DNA from: an uncultured Pelagibacteraceae bacterium | Lineage (GTDB): Bacteria > Pseudomonadota > Alphaproteobacteria > Pelagibacterales > Pelagibacteraceae | Assembly (NCBI GenBank): GCA_902619495.1 | Contig: CACNEM010000007.1 | Coordinates: 1 to 34,391, forward strand | DNA: 34,391 bases | Direction of reading: 5' to 3' | Part shown: one piece after another, positions 30,255 to 34,391 of the stretch | Layout of the letters: every line of letters starts with the position of its first letter | Position numbering within the stretch: the first letter of the stretch is position 1 | The notes under the pieces: generated by a model | What the model was told of the DNA's origin: nothing | The model's database searches: none | What the model saw: only the letters and a program-made list of their open reading frames with translations | Made by a program: the position numbers and the translations under genes

Positions 30255-30815
30255 CTATTTTATTTTATTAATCTTAATCAAGTCGCAAACTGCCAATAAC
30301 CAAATTTGATGTGTATTTTCAATATGATTATAGATGTTACTGTCAACCCACAAGTTAATATCTCCGAGTTTAGAAAGTGGATTGTTTTTTTTATGACCTG
30401 TAAAAGTAATTATTTTTTGAATTTTTTTTCTTCTCGCAGCTTTACAAGCATTTAACATATTTTTAGATTTACCACTTGAGGAAATTAAAATTAATATATC
30501 ACCCTTACTTCCATAAAATTCTATGGCTTTTTCAATCCATTTTTCATATCCATAATCATTAGAAAAACAAGTAATAAGATCAGCTTCGTTAAAATTCATA
30601 GCTTTAACTTTAATATTTTTAGTCATATCAACACTTACGTGACTAGCAATTGCTGCACTTCCACCGTTTCCAAATATCAAAATTCTCGAGTTCATTTTTT
30701 TAGCTTTCAAAACTAAGTTTTTAATTTTTATAATATTTGCTAAAATTCTATCATTAGGAATAATTTTAGAACTTATCTTACTTAAATATTTCTTGGCGCT
30801 AAATATGTCGGACAT
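30255..30815 (-). CDS. gmhA: Phosphoheptose isomerase, SIS family
   Basis: GmhA converts sedoheptulose 7-phosphate to a glycero-manno-heptose 7-phosphate, the entry to heptose synthesis. The 186-residue product is a single SIS domain with FGNGGSAAIASH (about 48-59), LISSSGKSKN for phosphate binding, and a C-terminal ENTHQIWLLAVCDL, all as in GmhA. Together with the HAD phosphatase and the kinase-nucleotidyltransferase fusion, three of four steps of a nucleotide-heptose pathway occur within 9.5 kb. Confidence 0.88.
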   Translation of the reverse strand: MSDIFSAKKYLSKISSKIIPNDRILANIIKIKNLVLKAKKMNSRILIFGNGGSAAIASHVSVDMTKNIKVKAMNFNEADLITCFSNDYGYEKWIEKAIEFYGSKGDILILISSSGKSKNMLNACKAARRKKIQKIITFTGHKKNNPLSKLGDINLWVDSNIYNHIENTHQIWLLAVCDLIKINKIK

Positions 30816-30868
30816 TATAACTTATATATTAAATATTTTATAAATATGTAAGTCATTAAAAAATTTTA

Positions 30869-30898
30869 TTGTTTCTGCAAATATTACCATTATATTAT
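30869..30898 (+). promoter_or_regulatory. ssrA: Putative tmRNA promoter
   Basis: TTGTTT (30869-30874) with TATATT (30891-30896, spacing 16) or TATTAT (30893-30898, spacing 18). A start near 30904 would be just ahead of a GTCAGT/ACTGAC inverted repeat (30903-30916) at the head of the precursor. Position is right, but the sequence is AT-rich so chance is possible. Confidence 0.4.
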
Positions 30899-30916
30899 AA
30901 TTGTCAGTTTACTGAC

Positions 30917-31157
30917 TATAACGATAAACGAATTTCGTAATAAACATCACGGACGTGGGGGCAGTACCCACCACCTCCACCAAATACTTATGGGGGTGAA
31001 TTAGGATCGACGGGTGTCTAAAGGCTGTTCTTTCGTTCGAGATAGTTCCGACGTTACGGGCTAATTTATAAATGCAAATCAAAAATTTGCACTTGCAGCT
31101 TAATTAACTTAGTTAATTAAGTTACGGGGTTTGGGGCACCTGGCAACAGAACGCCCC
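30917..31157 (+). ncRNA. ssrA: tmRNA, circularly permuted two-piece type
   Basis: tmRNA rescues stalled ribosomes by acting as tRNA-Ala and mRNA. Here the acceptor piece comes first: T-arm GTGGG / CCCAC (30955-30959 / 30967-30971), 3' acceptor strand CACCTCC (30972-30978), then A and an encoded CCA (30980-30982). A 9-base spacer follows, then the coding piece begins with GGGGGTG (30992-30998), which pairs fully with CACCTCC and gives the G3-U70 alanine identity pair. GGATCGACGGG follows, as in other tmRNAs. The tag frame is 31074-31103 and ends inside a perfect 10-bp hairpin (31099-31108 with 31112-31121). A GGGGC/GCCCC stem closes the 3' end. This permutation is established for alphaproteobacteria. 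The 5' and 3' ends are approximate. Confidence 0.93.
31074..31103 (+). other. tmRNA proteolysis-tag reading frame
   Basis: Resume codon GCA at 31074, then codons for ANQKFALAA and a TAA stop (31101), with a second in-frame stop TAG at 31110. With the tRNA-borne alanine the tag would be AANQKFALAA. It ends in the ALAA that ClpXP-type proteases recognise and is one residue shorter than the E. coli tag. Confidence 0.85.
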
Positions 31158-31160
31158 TTA
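31135..31160 (+). repeat. 26-bp direct repeat, copy 1 (end of tmRNA coding piece)
   Basis: Begins ggcacctggc and ends cgcccctta. It is the natural 3' end of the tmRNA coding piece, where GGGGC pairs with GCCCC. An identical 26-base copy lies at 31544-31569. Its high G+C in this AT-rich setting makes chance identity negligible. Its last three bases also supply the stop codon of the DUF2784 gene. Confidence 0.95.
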
Positions 31161-31520
31161 ATTTCTCTTAAAATTTTTATAAATTAATCCATAAATTAAA
31201 ATATTAATAACTATCAGCGATATGCCAAGATAAATTTGAATTTCCGTAGTTAAGCCTTCAGGATAAATGATTGGAAAAAGATAGTTATTGATAAAATCAT
31301 TAGAATAAGTTGATAGCTCACCTTTATACAAAAACCAATTTTCTAGATAAGTTAATGGGCAAATAGAATTAGTTAGTTCAATGTAAATTCCCCATAATAA
31401 TGCTGGAAGGTGGATATAAATGATTTTTGGAAAAATAAAAAAAATCAGTCCGCCAAAAACAACAAATAAGATAAAAGTTAAATGTACAATTAAAGTAAGA
31501 TTTGCAAAAAATTCGTACAT
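31158..31520 (-). CDS. DUF2784 family membrane protein
   Basis: A 120-residue integral membrane protein with about four helices. The family pattern is clear: an N-terminal helix with LIVHLTFILFVVFGG, HLPALLWGIYIELTNSICPLTYLEN in the middle, and FPIIYPEGLT before the last helix, matching DUF2784. Function is unknown. It lies exactly between the two copies of the tmRNA-end repeat: its stop codon uses the last three bases of copy 1, and its promoter-like sequence reaches into copy 2. Confidence 0.88.
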   Translation of the reverse strand: MYEFFANLTLIVHLTFILFVVFGGLIFFIFPKIIYIHLPALLWGIYIELTNSICPLTYLENWFLYKGELSTYSNDFINNYLFPIIYPEGLTTEIQIYLGISLIVINILIYGLIYKNFKRN

Positions 31521-31525
31521 TCAAT

Positions 31526-31555
31526 ATATTAACTAAAACTATAGGCACCTGGCAA
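31526..31555 (-). promoter_or_regulatory. Putative DUF2784 promoter partly inside the repeat
   Basis: On the minus strand TTGCCA (31555-31550) lies inside repeat copy 2, followed after 18 bases by TAATAT (31531-31526). The start would fall at about 31519, practically on the ATG at 31520. Five of six -35 bases match the consensus. Could be coincidence. Confidence 0.35.
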
Positions 31556-31569
31556 CAGAACGCCCCTTA
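31544..31569 (+). repeat. 26-bp direct repeat, copy 2
   Basis: Exact copy of 31135-31160. The flanks differ: preceded by actata instead of ttgg, and followed by tta instead of att. It lacks the two extra G's needed to close the GGGGC/GCCCC stem, so it is a sequence copy and not a second functional tmRNA end. Confidence 0.95.
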
Positions 31570-31588
31570 TTACTTTTAATAATTTGAT

Positions 31589-32203
31589 ATGAAAAAAATT
31601 CTCTTTCTTGGATATAATCGTGATCAAACATCACTTATCGACAAAATTCAATTACATAAAAAAAATTGGAGTGTTGAACAAACAGAAAAAAAAATTGACC
31701 TAAATTTAGCTCAAAAATTTAATTCAATTATCAGTTTTGGTTATAAACATATAATAAATCGAGAAATTATCGATAATCTTAAATATCCTATAATCAATTT
31801 ACATATTAGTTTCTTGCCCTACAATAAAGGAGCTCATCCAAATTTTTGGTCTTTTGTTGAAAACACACCTTCAGGAGTTACAATCCATCAAGTAGATCAT
31901 GGTATTGATACAGGAAAAATTATTTATCAAAAAAAAATTGATTTTGATCTTTTCAAAAATAAACAAACTCTTACTTTTTCAAAAACTTACAAAGTACTTA
32001 TTAATGAAATAGAAAATTTATTTTTAGAAAATATTGAAGATATTATTAATCAAAAGTTTATTTCGATTGAACAAATTGGCAAAGGAAGTTATCATAGCAA
32101 AAAAGATTTACCTAAACTATTAGATAATTGGGAACAAAATATATATCAAACAGTTTTGAAATATAAAGAATTAAATAAATTAAAAAATATAAAGGTTGAT
32201 TAA
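31589..32203 (+). CDS. Formyltransferase-fold protein (Formyl_trans_N), possibly sugar N-formyltransferase
   Basis: A 204-residue protein with the catalytic core of 10-formyl-THF-dependent formyltransferases: Asn70 and His72 in INLHISFLPYNKGAHPNFW, and Asp107 in VDHGIDTGKIIYQ, the usual Asn-His-Asp triad. The N-terminal half is shorter than in Fmt or PurN and there is no C-terminal Fmt domain. Related single-domain enzymes formylate amino sugars, which would suit the nearby aminotransferase (inference). Its last 24 bases overlap the opposite-strand 79-aa gene. It lies just beyond the second tmRNA-end repeat. Confidence 0.8.
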   Translation: MKKILFLGYNRDQTSLIDKIQLHKKNWSVEQTEKKIDLNLAQKFNSIISFGYKHIINREIIDNLKYPIINLHISFLPYNKGAHPNFWSFVENTPSGVTIHQVDHGIDTGKIIYQKKIDFDLFKNKQTLTFSKTYKVLINEIENLFLENIEDIINQKFISIEQIGKGSYHSKKDLPKLLDNWEQNIYQTVLKYKELNKLKNIKVD

Positions 32204-32419
32204 CCCAATTAAATAAATTGTAGCAAGACCAGTATTTAAAGCTACTAAAGATTTTTCATTCCATAACCAGGAAACTATAGCCAAACCGCTATTGCCTATT
32301 AAAAAAATATAACAGTATAATGGATAAAATCCCAAAGCTGCTGAAATCGCTCCAGCAAGAATAGTTAAAGTAGAGCACCATGCCCAAAATTGATACGGTT
32401 TCGGTTTCAATTTCTTCAT
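32180..32419 (-). CDS. Small membrane protein, unknown
   Basis: 79 residues with a basic N-terminus (MKKLKPKPYQFWAW) and three predicted hydrophobic helices. No recognised family. It is the last gene of a small minus-strand set, 17 bases after the 27-aa ORF, and it overlaps the formyltransferase-like gene tail to tail by 24 bases. Composition (Gly/Ala in helices, few Lys) resembles a maintained core gene rather than junk. Confidence 0.65.
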   Translation of the reverse strand: MKKLKPKPYQFWAWCSTLTILAGAISAALGFYPLYCYIFLIGNSGLAIVSWLWNEKSLVALNTGLATIYLIGLINLYIF

Positions 32420-32436
32420 ATTAAAATTTATTGAAA

Positions 32437-32520
32437 TTAAATAATATACTTATCTACCATATATATAGCTATGCCAGCAGCTATGCCTAAAAGTATCCAA
32501 TGGTAATTTTTTTTCATCAT
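32437..32520 (-). CDS. 27-residue single-helix membrane peptide
   Basis: The frame encodes a basic start (MMKKNYHW), a helix ILLGIAAGIAIYMV with two GxxxG-like turns, and a short tail DKYII. It begins at 32520 overlapping the stop of the MazG-like gene (ATGA), which is the main reason to believe it. It then leads into the 79-aa gene. Too short for homology-based assignment. Confidence 0.5.
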   Translation of the reverse strand: MMKKNYHWILLGIAAGIAIYMVDKYII

Positions 32521-32888
32521 GCAACAAATTTATTTAAATCTGGTTTGAAATAGTTTGGTCCCTTCATTACTTTGCCTTTTTCGTTATAAATTGGTTTCCC
32601 ATCTAAACCCAATTTGCTCATATTTGAACTTTGAACTTCCTTAAAACATTTGTCCAGATTAATTCCAAAAGCATGTCCAGCACCATATGTAACATATAAT
32701 ATATCTGTTAAAGCATCTGCAACTTCTCTGATATCTTTTTTTTCAATTGCATCTTGCAATTCCTTGAGCTCTTCCTTTATTAAATCGTATCTTAAAGATA
32801 TAATTCTTTCGCTCGGAAATTCAGCTTTTTCTTTAACTTCTTGACCAAAAGTTTTCATAAATTTTTTAACACTCTCAAAATTACTCAT
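32517..32888 (-). CDS. MazG/PRA-PH-type nucleotide pyrophosphohydrolase
   Basis: 123 residues with the all-alpha NTP pyrophosphatase signature: EExxE as Glu39-Glu40-Leu-Lys-Glu43 and ExxD as Glu55-Val-Ala-Asp58 (REVADALTDILYVTYG), the Mg-binding set of MazG and phosphoribosyl-ATP pyrophosphohydrolases. The tail SSNMSKLGLDGKPIYNEKGK is typical of the phage/bacterial PRA-PH-like branch. It probably hydrolyses a (d)NTP, and house-cleaning is the likely role. It reads divergently from fumC and is coupled to a 27-aa ORF. Confidence 0.85.
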   Translation of the reverse strand: MSNFESVKKFMKTFGQEVKEKAEFPSERIISLRYDLIKEELKELQDAIEKKDIREVADALTDILYVTYGAGHAFGINLDKCFKEVQSSNMSKLGLDGKPIYNEKGKVMKGPNYFKPDLNKFVA

Positions 32889-32947
32889 TTTTTATCCTTT
32901 ATATTTATAATTATCTAATAAAAGTGTATTATATCAATGAATCAAAC

Positions 32948-34336
32948 ATGAAATACAGAATAGAATTCGATAGCATTGGAAAAATAAAGGTACCTGGTGA
33001 TAAGTATTGGGGAGCATCCACAGAAAGATCAAATAAATATTTTAATATTGGTGATTTTTTGGTTAGACCTCTTGTCATTCACTCCATTGCAATAATTAAA
33101 AAAGCTGCAGCGATAGTTAATACTAGAAATAAAGATCTAGATCCAAAATTAAGCAAATATATTATCAAGGCTGCTGATGAAATTATAAAGGGAAAACATG
33201 ACCAACATTTCCCTCTTAAAGTTTGGCAAACCGGCTCTGGAACTCAAACAAATATGAATGTGAATGAGGTAATAGCAAACAGAGCTATACAAATTATGGG
33301 AGGAAAAATGGGTACAAAAAAACCTATTCACCCAAATGATCATGTGAATAAATCACAATCAACTAATGATGTTTTCCCAACTGCTATGCATATTGCTATA
33401 GCTTTAAAAACTAGAGAAAAACTCTTACCGTATTTAAAACTTTTAGAAAGAGAATTAGCCAAAAAGTCAAGAGAATTTAAAAAAATAGTAAAAGTAGGTA
33501 GAACTCATTTACAAGATGCAACTCCTTTAACTTTAGGTCAAGAATTTTCTGGTTACCAATCTCAATTAAAAAAATGTATCATAAGGATAGAGAGTGCACT
33601 TAAAGAGATTTATAGCTTAGCGCAAGGAGGAACAGCTGTTGGTACTGGTTTGAATACTAGAAAAAACTTCGACAAAAAAATTATTAAAGAGATAAGTAAG
33701 ATAACAAAAATTCCTTTTAGACCCTCAGCTAATAAATTTGCAGCTCTTGCAGCTCACGATGAAATCGTAAACTTTTCAGGCACACTAAACACAACTGCTG
33801 TTTGTTTAATGAAAATAGCAAATGACATAAGATTTTTAGGTTCAGGTCCTAGAGCGGGATACGGGGAATTAATACTTCCTTCTAATGAACCAGGTTCCTC
33901 AATAATGCCTGGTAAAGTTAATCCTACGCAATCAGAAGCTGTTACAATGGTTTGCGTAAAAGTAATAGGAAATCATAATGGAATTACTATGGCGGGCTCA
34001 CATGGTCACTTTGAATTAAATGTTTTTAAACCATTAATAATTCATAATATTTTACAATCTATTGAAATCATGAGTGACTCGGCTAAAACATTTGCTCTTT
34101 ATTGTATCAAAGGTATTAAAGCAGATAAAAAAAGAATCAAATATCTTTTGGATAACTCTTTAATGATGGTTACTGCACTGGCTCCTAAAATCGGATACGA
34201 CAAAGCAGCGAGTATAGCAAAAATGGCTCATAAAAAAGGGACTACATTAAAACATGAGGTCATAAAATCAGGTCTAATAGATGAAAAAGAGTATGAAAAG
34301 ATCATGAGCCCTATCAAAATGACTAGACCGAGATAA
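32948..34336 (+). CDS. fumC: Fumarate hydratase, class II
   Basis: Iron-independent fumarase of the TCA cycle. With the ATG at 32948 (MKYRIEFDSIGKIKVPGDKYWG) the protein is 462 residues, the normal FumC length. The frame opens 8 codons earlier at 32924, but those residues are not part of the family. The superfamily signature GSSIMPGKVNP is at about 316-326, and GSGTQTNMNVNEVIANRA and HPNDHVNKSQSTND are also diagnostic. Divergent from the MazG-like gene. Confidence 0.96.
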   Translation: MKYRIEFDSIGKIKVPGDKYWGASTERSNKYFNIGDFLVRPLVIHSIAIIKKAAAIVNTRNKDLDPKLSKYIIKAADEIIKGKHDQHFPLKVWQTGSGTQTNMNVNEVIANRAIQIMGGKMGTKKPIHPNDHVNKSQSTNDVFPTAMHIAIALKTREKLLPYLKLLERELAKKSREFKKIVKVGRTHLQDATPLTLGQEFSGYQSQLKKCIIRIESALKEIYSLAQGGTAVGTGLNTRKNFDKKIIKEISKITKIPFRPSANKFAALAAHDEIVNFSGTLNTTAVCLMKIANDIRFLGSGPRAGYGELILPSNEPGSSIMPGKVNPTQSEAVTMVCVKVIGNHNGITMAGSHGHFELNVFKPLIIHNILQSIEIMSDSAKTFALYCIKGIKADKKRIKYLLDNSLMMVTALAPKIGYDKAASIAKMAHKKGTTLKHEVIKSGLIDEKEYEKIMSPIKMTRPR

Positions 34337-34337
34337 A

Positions 34338-34391
34338 TTATAAAATTTCAAGCATAAATTTTCTTATTTTTGATAAATTAAATATCTGAAT
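34338..34391 (-). CDS. Possible C-terminal end of a further gene, cut by window
   Basis: Reading the minus strand from the window edge, one frame is open for 17 codons and ends in FNLSKIRKFMLEIL followed by TAA at 34340-34338. It would converge tail to tail with fumC, one base apart, which fits the packing of the region. Too little sequence to identify. Confidence 0.3.
   Translation of the reverse strand: MQIFNLSKIRKFMLEIL

Larger units (their letters stand above)
31135..31569. mobile_element. Candidate mini-island or island scar at the tmRNA 3' end
   Basis: A single gene (DUF2784) is enclosed by two identical 26-bp repeats, 409 bases apart, of which the first is the end of ssrA. tmRNA 3' ends are known integration sites for islands and phages, and duplication of the gene end is the usual trace. 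No integrase is present, so this is either a remnant of a larger element, an element mobilised in trans, or a local duplication. Confidence 0.45.

Noticed and set aside
30816-31157. tRNA gene suggested by the CCA-ended T-arm
   Set aside because: The arm belongs to the acceptor piece of the permuted tmRNA: its partner strand GGGGGTG lies downstream, not 70 bases upstream.

Overview
The window is very AT-rich, densely packed bacterial DNA that looks like a SAR11 / Pelagibacterales-type alphaproteobacterium. This is an inference. It rests on the low G+C, gene spacings of -8 to +40 bases, lysine- and isoleucine-rich proteins, a circularly permuted (two-piece) tmRNA gene, ThyX instead of ThyA, and the alphaproteobacterial flavour of HflK/HflC, DegP, IlvB and Mrp. 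No rRNA, tRNA, CRISPR array, transposase or integrase was seen.

Layout. (1) Positions 1-13655, all on the minus strand, are a housekeeping block. In transcription order it reads hflK, hflC, a DUF2065 gene, a DegP-like protease gene, miaA, ilvB, ilvH, ilvC, leuA, mreB, mreC, mreD and mrdA (PBP2, cut by the window edge). It combines membrane protein quality control, tRNA modification, branched-chain amino-acid synthesis and the rod-shape machinery. The only sizeable gap, 103 bp, lies in front of leuA. (2) Positions 13732-16132 hold mrp/apbC (+), a small SAM methyltransferase (-) and thyX (-). (3) Positions 16273-30815 are an accessory cell-surface / glycan region of even lower G+C. One six-gene minus-strand operon holds a cytidylyltransferase-PfkB fusion, an epimerase, a two-subunit ThDP E1-like enzyme, a 4,6-dehydratase-like SDR and a DegT aminotransferase. 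Divergent from it are two small related membrane proteins. A second minus-strand operon holds a fatty-acid desaturase, an SDR, a 107-aa unknown, a radical SAM enzyme and a GT2 glycosyltransferase. Next to it are a frameshifted DUF6044/YfhO-like membrane protein, a GmhB-like HAD phosphatase and GmhA. (4) Positions 30860-31570 hold the permuted tmRNA gene. The last bases of its coding piece are duplicated as a 26-bp direct repeat, and a DUF2784 gene sits between the two copies, which looks like a miniature island or its scar. (5) Positions 31589-34391 hold a formyltransferase-like gene, a small minus-strand operon (MazG-like protein, 27-aa peptide, 79-aa membrane protein), fumC (+), and perhaps the tail of another minus-strand gene.

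How it works together. The accessory genes can be read as a pathway. GmhA, GmhB and the kinase/nucleotidyltransferase fusion would make and activate a heptose-like sugar. The epimerase, dehydratase, E1-like pair and aminotransferase would modify it. The GT2 plus DUF6044 pair resembles a lipid-carrier glycosylation pair. The most unusual items are the lone E1-like pair in a sugar operon, the reversed HldE-like fusion, the paired membrane proteins with helix-turn-helix-like tails, the radical SAM gene with its 107-aa partner, and the tmRNA-end duplication.
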